A stretch of 64,000 nt of DNA from Lepus europaeus (taxonomy: Eukaryota > Chordata > Mammalia > Lagomorpha > Leporidae), in the NCBI RefSeq assembly GCF_033115175.1, contig NC_084833.1, forward strand, positions 54,274,716 to 54,338,715. The letters are read 5' to 3'. Positions within the stretch are counted from its first letter, which is position 1; every line of letters begins with the position of its first letter. The position numbers and the translations under genes were made by a program. This document shows positions 48,750 to 59,400 of the stretch, piece after piece. The notes under the pieces are model-generated. The model was given only the letters and a program-made list of their open reading frames with translations. It was not told the origin of the DNA and ran no database searches.

Positions 48750-49071
48750 TTTTAAAGCTTTATTTCCTTGAGAGGCAATGTTATAGACAGAGAGAGGAAG
48801 AAACAAGGAGAGGTCTTCCATCCACTGGTTTACTCCTCAAATGGCCACAATGGCCAGAACTTCGCCTATCCAAAGCCAGGTGCCAGGAGCCTCTTCTGGG
48901 TCTTCCACGCCCATGTAGGGGCCCAAGCACTTGAGCCGTCTTGCACTGCTTTCTCAGGCCATCAGCAGGGAGCTGGATTGGAAATGGAGCAGCTGGGACT
49001 CCAACCGGTGCCCATATGGGATGCCTGGCTTTGTAGGCAGATGTTTAATCTACACCACAGTGCTGGCCCCA
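48750..49071 (-). mobile_element. C-SINE, full length
   Basis: TTTTTTAAAGCTTTATTTCC to ACACCACAGTGCTGGCCCC; GGATAAATTTT on both sides (48,740 and 49,072). Confidence 0.92.
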
Positions 49072-49284
49072 GGATAAATTTTAGTAGACAATTCAAAATA
49101 GAAAATACACATCTATGGCTTGCAAGGAGGAAAAGTGGATCAGTGATGGAAATATATTGGAAATCATCATCATATTGTTGGCATTTAAAGTCATAAGGTA
49201 GATTTATTATCTAGGGGGAAAGTGCTCAGAGGGAAGAGAAGAAAGCCCAGGATAAATCCTTGGGTTACTTAATATTTAAAAGTC

Positions 49285-49618
49285 AAGCGCAAGGTGCTAT
49301 GGCACAGCAGTTTAAAGCCACAACCTGCAGCTCCAGCATCGTATATGGGTGCTGGTTCGAGTCCCAGCTGCTCCACTTTTGATCCAGCTCCCTGCTAATG
49401 CAACCGGGAAGGCAGCAGAGGATGGCCCAGGTCCATGATTCATGGGTCCCTGCACCTACATGGCAGATACAGAAGAAGATTCTTGCTCCTGGCTTGGGCC
49501 TGGCCCTGCTTCATTCATTGTGGCCATTTGGAGAGTGAACCTGTGAATGGAGGATCTCTGTCTCTCCTTTCTCTCTCTCTAACTCTTTCAAATAAATAAA
49601 TAAATCTTAAAAAAAAAT
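49285..49618 (+). mobile_element. C-SINE, full length
   Basis: GCGCAAGGTGCTATGGCACA head to AAATAAATAAATAAATCTTA tail. Confidence 0.9.
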
Positions 49619-50865
49619 TTAGAAGCAGAGGAGATCATAGCAAAGACTGAGCTGAATAGGTAAAGGACATAAGAGAAAATCCTTGAGAAAAATGAATGAA
49701 TAAAATATAAGCAATATCATATACATAAATATTTTCTCAGCTCCTGTATGTGAAAACAACTCTGGTAATACAAGGAAGTACACACTCTCAAGAACCTTAT
49801 AATTTTGGAAGAGAGATTAAACAAGCTCCATAATACATGCAGTATATAGCCACCTAACCGATAACCCTATGGCCAGGTTTGCCTTTCACTCCATTCTACA
49901 CAAGCCACAACACTGATTTCCCTAAAACAGCACTGAGCAATTACAGCTGGTTAGCTTTGAACTAAAACTGATCAGAATTCTGTTCAAGAACTTTCTTTGC
50001 CTACAACCTCAAATCGCTATGATAGTCAAAGAAGCACTGCACAGCCTCATCTCCTATCACTCCCTTTATGAAATAGCAGTTTTTTTCCTTGATTGTTCAG
50101 TTTAGCAGTGATTCTACCCTTTCCTGCCCTGAAATGTAATTGGTTTCTCTTTTCTTTGTCTAGACGGTGAGCTCCTTGAAAACAGACACTCAGGCTTCAT
50201 GCCTAGTCAGTAGTATATTACACCACTAACTTGGCCTCTGTCAAGTACAGAACAGTCAGATAACATGGAACACTGGTGATGTAATCAAGCAAAGTCTGAG
50301 TACAGTAGAACTAGATAGGGATCATACAGAAATGAAGAGAGGGTGTACATTAAATAGGGAAGTAATCTGAAGCCAGTTACCATGGGCCTTTTATGCCAAA
50401 GAAGGGGATTTGGGAGTAATTCTGTTAGAGGAGAACTACTGCGGATTTGGAGTGGGGCACTCACATACTCACATCTGGGCTTCTGAAGTGAATTGGTAGA
50501 AGGCATAAATGAGGGTAGTTTCAAAATTGAAAGTGATGGCGCATTAGTAGGAGTGAACTTTTAGAGGCAGCAATACCAGCCTAACTGGCTGCATGAGAGA
50601 AGACTGGGTGTCTGGGAGTGGTAAGAACAAGGCCAGCATCTGTAAGTCGGGCCAGCATATGAAGGACCTGAACACTAAGCAACAGTGTATGAACTGAGAC
50701 CCTGGGGTTCTGATGCCTGTTTCCCTACTTGGGGAAAGTCCTTATCATTTCTAGAACCCAGTTTCCCTTGCCTAAGATTTTCTTCAGCTGTAAATGTTAT
50801 AATTTTCTATTAAGCTCTGACCTGCTATTGTGATTTGCAAACCTTGACAGCACATTGGCAACACC
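49619..50865. other. Intergenic, mostly unassigned
   Basis: L2-like text GGTGAGCTCCTTGAAAACAG at about 50,165 is a probable L2 fragment. No gene seen. Confidence 0.45.
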
Positions 50866-51005
50866 GTGGGAGCTTTAAAAGCTATTGATAGCTGGATTCC
50901 ACTCCTAGAGCTTCAGATTTATTAGGTCTTAGATGCAGCCTGGACACTGAGATATTTCAGGGGCCCCCAGGTAGTTCTAACATGTAGCCAAGGTTGAGAT
51001 TAACT
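50866..51005 (-). repeat. hAT MER-type fragment
   Basis: GAGCTTTAAAAGCTATTGAT, TTCCACTCCTAGAGCTTCAG and CCCAGGTAGTTCTAACATGT follow the order of a common hAT MITE also seen at 57,060; orientation relative to consensus is not certain. Confidence 0.5.
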
Positions 51006-51354
51006 GATGTAGCAAACAGTGAAGCACTGATTCTTAAACATAGTAACATGTTGAAGAAAAAGCTGTTTTAAGGAAGACTAACATGAGTGTACAGAATAAA
51101 GGGAAAATACTTTAGGTGGCCCTTTAGAATTTTTCAGTAATTCACAAGAAAAACTTACTAAGGTCTGGATTAGCATGCATGCAAGGACACTATAGGGAAG
51201 AAGATGATTGTAAGAAACATTTAGAAACAAATAACACCAGAACTCAGGAACTGATTATCAAACCTGATCAAAAGGAAATTTAGAATAGTGGGACCTTTAG
51301 CAAAGCTAAAAAGCAGTTGTTAAACAGCTGGTTAATCAAGGATGCAGCAACCAA

Positions 51355-51550
51355 CATTAAGTACTATGTCAGAGTCTCTGCTACGTGCTCTACATACACT
51401 ATCTCATTTAATCTTTACAACTCTATAAATCTTGTCATTCCCATCTGACAGATCCAGAAACTAAAGAAGAGTGAGCAATTAAATAACTTGTCCAAAGTTA
51501 CACAGCAAGTGGTAGAGAAGCTATTCGAACTCAATGGTTCTGACTCCTTT
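51355..51550 (-). repeat. MIR
   Basis: CTATCTCATTTAATCTTTAC, CATCTGACAGATCCAGAAAC and TAACTTGTCCAAAGTTACAC are the complement of the MIR core and both arms; nearly complete. Confidence 0.85.
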
Positions 51551-52275
51551 GCTTTATTTTAGGAAAATAATCAGTTACATACAAAATCTGTTGAATTTGA
51601 GCAAACAACTGAAAAAAACAAAATGGCTATCAAGACCTGATAAGAACATAAATGAGTGAATCAAGTCGGATTTCACTGTGAAGAAATGAAAACATCTAGG
51701 GGAGGCAGTTGCTACGCAGCTATACTTGAATATTGCCCATAAAGGCAGATTTTTTCACAAAAAGGTAAAGACTTGGATTAGTATGTAAAAATCTAATATT
51801 TGAATGTCAACTAATTAAAATGTTCAAAACTATGTATTCTAAACTAAATATGGCTGCGAGTTTGCTTCTCTGACCAACAGGCTGCTGAAATTCCAAAGTG
51901 GATTTCAAGTGAGCAACCTAGACGGGCGGTCTGTAACTAAGGGGCCAGGAAGCACTGAGAGGATGGCTACGCTGCAGCGTGTTGTGTGCTGGCCATGATT
52001 TAATCACTGGCCATGATTAAAGAAGTGCAAGAATAGAGAAGTTAACGCTGTCAGGGCTCCCAGAGTTCTTCAGTCTTACAGAAAACTGACAAAACAGGAA
52101 GTGTAACACTAGCAGATTGAGGTGGGTATATTCAAAGTTCAATTTTCTATGAGCTAAAAGCTAAATCAAGGCAATGACTTGAGTAGTAACATATTTAGGA
52201 TTTTATGGAAATGTTTCAAATTTATGAATGTTTATTTCTCTCATAGACTGAAATGTAATTGAAAGACTGTGTTTG
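51551..52275. other. Intergenic, no gene seen
   Basis: Nothing recognised. Confidence 0.5.
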
Positions 52276-52625
52276 GGGCCAGCACTGTGGCTCACTAGGC
52301 TAATCCTCCACTTGCGGCACCAGCACCCCGGGTTCTAGTCCCGGTTGGGGTGTCGGTTCTGTCCCGGTGGCCCCTCTTCCAGGCCAGCTCTCTGCTATGG
52401 CCCGGGAGTGCAGTGGAGGATGGCCCAAGTGCTTGGGCCCTGCACTTGCATGGGAGACCAGGAGAAGCACCTGGCTCCTGCCTTCGGATCAGCATGGTGC
52501 AGTGGCCGCAGCAGCCATTGGGGGGGGGGGGGTGAACCAACGGAAAAGGAAGACCTTTCTCTGCCTCTCTCTCTCTCTCTCACTGTCCACTCTGCCTGTC
52601 AAAAATAAAAAATAAAAATAAAAAT
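52276..52625 (+). mobile_element. C-SINE, CTGTC-tail subfamily
   Basis: GGGGCCAGCACTGTGGCTCA head, a G-run at 52519-52531 in the core and an AAAATAAAAATAAAAATAAA tail. Confidence 0.94.
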
Positions 52626-52781
52626 AAGTGTGTTTTATCCACATTTTTACTATTTGTACCTCAGAACTACTCCCACCCAGTTCACTTTCTCACATACCCA
52701 CCTCCTTAGCAAAGTCTATAGCAGAGGGGTTCACAATGGGCAGAGTAAATAGAAGATTGAGTAAAATCTTTTTATATTTAA

Positions 52782-53012
52782 TTGGGCCCTGCAGCTCACT
52801 TGGCTAATCCTCTGCCTGGGGCACCGGATTCTGTCCAGGTTGCTCCTCTTCTAGTCCACCTCACTGCTGTAGCCCGGGGAAGGCAGTGGAAGCTGGCCCA
52901 AGTGCTTGGGCCCTGCACCCGCATGGGAGACCAGGCTGCGCCGGCCATAGCAGCCAGTTGGGGGGTGAACCAATGGAAAGGAAGACCTGTCTCTCTGTCT
53001 CTCTCTCTCTCT
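52782..53012 (+). mobile_element. C-SINE with internal deletions
   Basis: TTGGGCCCTGCAGCTCACTT head with gaps in head and core. TTTATATTTAATT flanks it at 52769-52781 and 53013-53025. Confidence 0.92.
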
Positions 53013-53274
53013 TTATATTTAATTATTGACCAAGTTCCTTGATTATTAGGACATCCAGATTTTGGGGGTAAGTGAATATTCTCTGAAGTCTAGACTAATA
53101 AGGTATTCATTATCATATATGTGGTCTGTAATCCAGTTATGAAAACTTATATACAAAAGTATTTTTGTAAACTAAAATCCTACAAAAATTATAAATATAT
53201 TCTAGTCTTTTCTTGAAGCTAGAAGGGTCTTGGAATTATATAGTGAAACCCCTTGTATTTAAAACAAAATTTGT

Positions 53275-53576
53275 GGGACTGGCACTGTGTCATAGCAGAT
53301 AAAGCCGCTACCTGTGGTGCCGCCATCCCATATGGGCTGCTCCACTTCCGATCCAGCTCTCTGCTATGGCCTGGGAAAGCAGTAGAAGGTGGTCCAAATC
53401 CTTGAGCCCCTGTACCTGCATGGGAGACTTGGAAGAAGCTCCTGGCTCCTGGCTTCAGATCGGTGCAGCTCTGGCCATTGCAGCCATCTGGGGAGTGAAC
53501 CAGGGGATGGAAGACCTCTCTCTGTCTCTGCCTCTCAGTAACTCTTTTCAAATAAATAAATCTATAAAAAACAAAA
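53275..53576 (+). mobile_element. C-SINE, slightly shortened
   Basis: GGGACTGGCACTGTGTCATA head; CATATGGG joins directly to CTGCTCCACTTCC. Confidence 0.92.
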
Positions 53577-54290
53577 AATAAATTTACACCTTTCCCTAAA
53601 ATGAGGTGGTTTTCTTTTAGTCACTAACTTCAAATGGAAATCTTTTCTAGTTTAGTTCGTTAAATGGATTTAATAGCAATAATTGTGTGTGTGTGTGTGT
53701 ACAGAGAGTGAGAGATGGGGTGGGGGGGTGGGGGTGTGTGTGTGACCTATCTCTTCTATGGCAAAGGTTTAAAGATGAGGATTGTACTAGAAGCCTTCAG
53801 AGCCACACCACCTCCTTCTGTGATAGATTTAAATGTCCTGGGAAGACCTCTGTAACTCTCCTGAAAATTGTATTAAGGATTGGGTGTTTTTAACACCAAG
53901 AGCTGTTTTGATTGTCAAAGGTAAGTTTGGGTCTTTGAGAATACTGCTCTTTTTTGGACTCTTTAAGTCATGCATGTTTAAACACACACTTTTTTTTTTT
54001 AAATTACACACTGTATCAAGAATAGTATGTTCAAAATGGAGATGGGGATATTAGTGTTGTCTAAGTATATGGAAGCAGGTCTCCATTTTTTACACGGCTA
54101 ACACATCGCAAACGTGGACCATAGTCCCCCGCCTTTAAAGCATTACCTGAGAAGTACGAATAGTTCAACCTGCTGCCTGTTTCCCGTTTCTCACCACTGA
54201 TTTAGTCACACAACTGTGTGATTTAAAATACACAACTGACAGCCTCTGGTGTGATTTTTTTGTTCTTTTTAAAGAAAAAAATAAAATCCA
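53577..54290. other. Upstream of EIF4G2 island, no gene seen
   Basis: (TG)n at 53683-53700 followed by a G-rich tract at 53715-53745. No coding signal. Confidence 0.5.
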
Positions 54291-54999
54291 AGAGCTAGCA
54301 ATTTAAGATCCTGCAAACGCCCGCGCTCTGACAGCGCTTCCCAAAGGCGGCTGGCAGCTTCCTGGGACTCCTCGGTGGCCGCTGGCCCGACGTTCCTCTG
54401 GGGAAGGCTGCTGCTCCGGTCAGGCACAGACCGTAACCCCCCTTCCTGGTCTCCCGTCCTCATTCGCGCTGCCGAGGCTGGGTCAGCGAGACACTGAATG
54501 GAGCTTCTTCCCCCCCGCACGGCGGTGCAAGTTTCGTCTCGTGGACGCTCTCTCCCGGGCCCGAACCCCGGGCTCTGAGTTAGGATTCCCGGCGCAGCGC
54601 CCCGGGGACGCCAGGCCGCAACCCCGCAGGCCAGTCCCAAGGAGGCCCGGCCCGCGAGGGACAACCACAGTTCCTTGGGGGCGCCCGGGAAATCAATGCT
54701 CACACACGACACGATCAGGATCGGGGTGAGGCAGAAGCTACAGCTTTCCTCCCGAATCCCTGGGCACAACACGAGGCAGGGGAAAGGAGGCTTGCACAAC
54801 TCAAGCACGGGCTACGGACTCGGGAAACAAAGAAACTGTGCAGGAAGATGCAGCGGCCACACCAACGCAGACTCAATAGGGCTCCACGACTTTACGCAAG
54901 AGGCCCGCATCTCGCCAGCGCTGCGCCGCCCCTTACGCCGCCGGCTTGGCCTCCGAGCCTTCGCGAATATGGCTTTGCGCACTGCGGCGGAGCTGCGCC

Positions 55000-55192
55000 G
55001 CAACCGAGCTTGGCCCGGTGGCTCCTCCCCGGCGCCCTGCGCGGATTGGTGGCGGACGGCGACCGGGCTGCTGATTGGGCGGCGAGGGAGCCATTCGGGG
55101 CGGCCCTGGTGGGTTCGGCTGCCCCAGAGTGATAAGTTCGGATTCAGACACGCCTCACTGCCAGCAGCGAGCCGGAGCTCTATGGAGGTGGC
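55000..55192 (+). promoter_or_regulatory. EIF4G2: EIF4G2 promoter
   Basis: TATA-less. Inverted CCAAT boxes at 55,045-55,049 and 55,074-55,078 (29 bp apart) stand about 100-130 bp before CTCTATGGAGGTGGC (55,178), the probable start region. Order, spacing and surrounding text match the ZBED5 promoter at 8.6 kb. NF-Y control is inferred from the motifs. Confidence 0.82.
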
Positions 55193-55381
55193 CGCGGGAC
55201 CCGGGTGGTGGCTGCAGCAGCGACTCCTCTGAGCTGAGCGTTTCCAGCCGTCCCCGACTCCTTCCTTCCCCTTCCCTCCCCCTTTTTTGTTTTCCGTTCC
55301 CCTTCCCCCTCCCTTCCCCGTCCCCGACGACCGGATCCTGAGGAGGCAGCTGCGGTGGCAGCTGCTGAGTTCTTGGTGAAG
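55178..55381 (+). other. EIF4G2: EIF4G2 non-coding exon 1
   Basis: Ends at the donor GAAG|GTGAGT (55,381/55,382). The start is approximate. A pyrimidine-rich tract fills about 55,255-55,325. An upstream frame of 16 codons, M-E-V-A-A-G-P-G-W-W-L-Q-Q-R-L-L, lies at 55,182-55,232. The leader of this gene is reported to carry IRES activity; the tract is the part visible here. Confidence 0.75.
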
Positions 55382-55416
55382 GTGAGTGGAGACGCCGCCG
55401 CCGAGTGCCGCGCTCT

Positions 55417-55468
55417 AAAATGGCCGCCGTGCCCGGCCGCTTCTTTCTCAGGCGGTACAAAATGGCGG
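55417..55468 (+). promoter_or_regulatory. EIF4G2: Paired YY1-like sites after exon 1
   Basis: AAAATGGCCG at 55,417-55,426 and AAAATGGCGG at 55,459-55,468, as at 8,950 and 8,975 in the ZBED5 copy. Binding is inferred from motif. Confidence 0.65.
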
Positions 55469-56361
55469 CCGCAGGCGGAGCCGGGCGGGGCGGCCCTCCT
55501 TGAGCGTTTCCCTCTGCATTTCGGGCACTGGAGGGTTTCGGGCTTCAGTTCCCCATTCCCGTCGCTCGCGGAGCAGCTGGGGAGACGGCGAAGTTGGTGC
55601 GGCGGCGTCGCGGTCGTCGCGGCGCGGGCGTGCTCGGGCGGCGAGGAAGCGTGGTGGGGCCGCGTGCGCGGCGGCGGCAGGGACTCGGGCCGGCGGCGGG
55701 GCCCGGCCGTTGGCGCGGGACCGGCGAGGCGCAGGAGCCCCGGAGTCCGGCCTGCGGCGGGGAGAGGTGTGCGGGGAGCGGGCCGCCGCGCCCGTGGTGG
55801 CCCGGGGGGCCGGGGGCCGCCCTCCGGCCCGAGAACAAAGAGCCGCTCCTCCCCGCCGGGGACCCGCGGCCTCCGGGGAAGCCGTCGGAAGCACTTCCCT
55901 GCTCGGGCCTGGCGGGAGGAACCCACTGCTCTTTTGTTCCCAGGAAGGGGACGGCGGGGCGGAGGCTCCTGCTGCCATGTTGTGGCCCTGGCCTTCCGCC
56001 CGCCCGGGCCCGGGCCGCGGGGAGGCCGCCTGTTGCCCGGCGCGCGGCGGGAGCCCGGTGCGCGGCGCGGCCGGCGCTGGAATGTCGCTGCTCGCAAACG
56101 TTCGTTCCCGGCCGCTTGGCGTGTTCTCGGACTTCCGTGGACGCCGCTCCCGGCATTCTGGACCCCCTAGGGTTTCCAGTTGGCCAAACAGCCCCGTTTT
56201 CCGTCCGTTTGTGCTCGGAATCCTTTCTATTTTAGTCGTAGGGGATCTGCAATGCAGTGAAAGGTCAGGCAGAGGCAGTAGCAGGGTCTGAAGTAGACGG
56301 ACTGGTGGAGGTTGACGGCTGCGGGAGCGGTGTCTAATTTCCCTACTCTTTCTCATTCTAG

Positions 56362-56488
56362 GTTTTTCATTGCTCCCATCCCCTCCCCTCCCCACCCTAT
56401 CCATTAATATTATTCTTTTGAAGATTCTTCGTTGTCAAGCCGCCAAAGTGGAGAGTGCGATTGCAGAAGGGGGTGCTTCTCGTTTCAG
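56362..56488 (+). other. EIF4G2: EIF4G2 exon 2 with GUG start
   Basis: Acceptor TTCTCATTCTAG ends at 56,361; donor TTTCAG|GTATGT follows 56,488. The leader part is pyrimidine-rich. The first codon is GTG at 56,448-56,450 in the context GCCAAAGTGG, with A at -3 and G at +4. No ATG precedes it in this exon. Confidence 0.9.
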
Positions 56489-59400
56489 GTATGTGTGTAG
56501 ATTTATTTGGGGGATTGTTTGGGAAAAGCCCTTTGCAAAACTAGGGTCACCATTAAAGTGAAATTTTCAAATACTATCTTTTTAGTGAAGAGCTCCTTTA
56601 TAACTTAAAATTTAAGTGAGACATCATTGGGGTATAGTAAAGAAAAATTTTCTTTTTTAAACAGTGCTTCTTCGGGCGGAGGAGGAAGTAGGGGTGCACC
56701 TCAGCACTATCCCAAGACTGCTGGCAACAGGTAAGGTAGATGTGTGAAGAGGAGTCCGTAGGTTAGGTTAAAGGTGTTTTCTATGCATAGCATACATACA
56801 TCAGGAGTCCTAAGCTTACGGGGAATGCTTTCTGCTAGATACCCTAAATACAGAATATCGGCTCTTGATTATTCCTTAGCCCAGTCATCTGATGTGAGTT
56901 GAGGCTCTCAAATTGCTAGTTTTTTCCTCCTGTTCTAACATTTTTACCAATGTTATGTCTGAAATCAGCAATTGTCCCTACTTGGTTGGTGTTGTTAAAG
57001 TGCAGTATGGCCACAAAACATTAGAAAGGGATAATTCTGGAGGTGTGGTTCCTGGGTCTACAAGCTTGGCAGCACCTAGGAATATTCAGTGGAAATCACA
57101 CTCTTAGGCAGTAGCCCAAACCCACTAAAACAGAAACCAGGGTGGGCCCATCAGTCTGTTTCAGTAAGTCCTTTAGGTGATTCTGACACTGCTGTTGGAG
57201 AACCAGTGATTGAGTTGCCCTGTAGTGAAGGAAGTTGAGAAAAGCTAAACTGCTTCCTTGTTCAAAATGATTTTTATTTTTAGAACGCATGCTCCCATAT
57301 GCTGGTAGATTCCCCAAGTGGCTACAAGGCTCAGAGCTCTGATCTCAGTCCAGGTCTCCCACAGTTATGGCAGGGACCCAGCTATGCAAGCCATCACCTG
57401 CTGCCTCCCAGGGTGCACATTGGCAGGAAGCTAGAGTAAGAGCAGAACTAGGACTCAAGTCCAGGCACTCCAGTATGGGCAGTATATGTCTTAACCACTA
57501 GGCCTCACACCACCCCAGGAGAATCATTGCTCAGCGTGATATTTGATGTATGAATGTGTGCCACGCTTTACATTTTTTTAATTTTAAGTCTTTTCTATTC
57601 AGCGAGTTCCTGGGGAAAACCCCAGGGCAAAACGCTCAGAAATGGATTCCTGCACGAAGCACTAGACGAGATGACAACTCCGCAGCAAACAACTCCGCAA
57701 ATGAAAAAGAACGACATGATGCAATCTTCAGGAAAGTAAGAGGGTAAGTTTTGAGATCTGTTTTACTTTATTTCTGTGGTGCGCATGTGTTGTATTAATT
57801 AGGCAAGGTTCTTGCCTAAAAAAGAGGAGTTTAATGAGTAACATAGGTGTTTAAAGAATTGCCTTAAAATGAAAAGCAACACATCTGTATTTTGGAGCTT
57901 GTGGTAGCTTTCCTTTTCCACCTTTGAGTTAACATTCATAGGCCTGCTGTGCTGATGTCCCACTTGGCCTGGTATGTGGCCCAGTGAATTAAGGAATATG
58001 CCAGTCTTAGCTCATGGTCTAACCCTGATAATGAGAAAACCTTATGTTCTAGGAGGTGAGAAAAGCTTCTTGCCAAATACCTGGGAAACCCCAAGCTGGA
58101 ACAGATACTATAATCTAAATAGTGATAGGCTTATTTCAGCATCCCTTTCAGTGAGGTAAACAGACAGTATCTTGATCATAAGGGAGGCAAGTAAAAGAAA
58201 TATTTAAAAGTTGAAAGTAATTGTGTATGTCTGTTGACACTTACAACATGATTCCTTTTTCTCCTAGCATACTAAATAAGCTTACTCCTGAAAAGTTCGA
58301 CAAGCTATGCCTTGAGCTCCTCAATGTGGGTGTAGAGTCTAAACTCATCCTTAAAGGGGTCATACTGCTGGTAAGTTTTAAATTTTGGCTTAAAAGAGGA
58401 AAATATTTAACCTGAGTTTTTCTCCACTTGCATAAAACCCTGATGTGTGAGTTATATCTCTGGATACTGATAGTGATCAGGTTTAGTAGGTGAATGTATG
58501 TTTGTAATAAGGTTAAATAAAGAATTAGGGTCTATCAGCAGCTATTCTGTTTTCTTTTTGTGTAAGACACTGTTTGGGTCTTAAGAATCAGCTGTGTGAT
58601 AGTTGGACTTAAGCTGTCTAATATACATTCTAATTCCTGGGGCTAGGGATGAGATCTGGATAACTGGACCTTTAACTAATTTCATTGCTATGAAAGATGG
58701 AGAGAACAAGCTTCCTTCCATCCACTTACACATTCCCCAAATGCCTTCATCAACCAGGTTAAAGCCAGGATTCTGGAACTCTGGTTCTCTCACCTGGGTG
58801 TCAGAACAAATACTTGAGCTGTCTTCCAGCTGTCAGGGTGCACATTGGTACGAAGCTGGATCAGAAGCAGAGTAGCCAGGACTCAAAACACCAGACGTTC
58901 TGATATGGGATATGGTACACTGGAAAAGCTAGTGTCGGATTTTTCTGTTTAAAGCACTTTACAAGATGGATTTAGTTTACACAATAAACCTTATGAAAAG
59001 GGAACCTTTATTTCAAATTATAGGTTAGACATTTGTAGTAGTTTGTCAGAGAAGTTAGGAAATTTATAATCCTTAAGACTAAAAAAGTAATGTTACAAAA
59101 GAAGGATTCTTTAATAGGAGTGTGATTTAAAAAAAAAAAATTTTTTTTTTTTTTGTAGATTGTGGACAAAGCCCTAGAAGAGCCAAAGTATAGCTCACTG
59201 TATGCTCAGCTATGTCTGCGATTGGCAGAAGATGCACCAAACTTTGATGGCCCAGCAGCAGAGGGTCAGCCAGGACAGAAGCAAAGCACAGTGAGTGGTA
59301 ATTTTTGTTGACTTTTTTATAATTGATTTGAAAGTCTTTGTCAATAAAGCCTGAGAACTACCTTTTGTTTCCAACAGACATTCAGACGCCTCCTAATTTC

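Larger units (their letters stand above)
54300..56290. promoter_or_regulatory. EIF4G2: CpG island of EIF4G2
   Basis: Long, CpG-dense block over the promoter, exon 1 and most of intron 1. It extends about 700 bp upstream of the likely start, which leaves room for divergent transcription. Long frames in several phases on both strands inside it have low-complexity Arg/Pro/Gly composition and are not genes. Confidence 0.93.

Noticed and set aside
54269-54808. 179-codon minus-strand frame upstream of EIF4G2
   Set aside because: Lies in the CpG island, no recognisable domain; a divergent non-coding transcript remains possible but cannot be shown.
55180-56404. Several frames of 200-318 codons on both strands in the EIF4G2 CpG island
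   Set aside because: They overlap in five phases, consist of Arg/Pro/Gly/Ala-rich text and arise because stop codons are rare in very GC-rich DNA.
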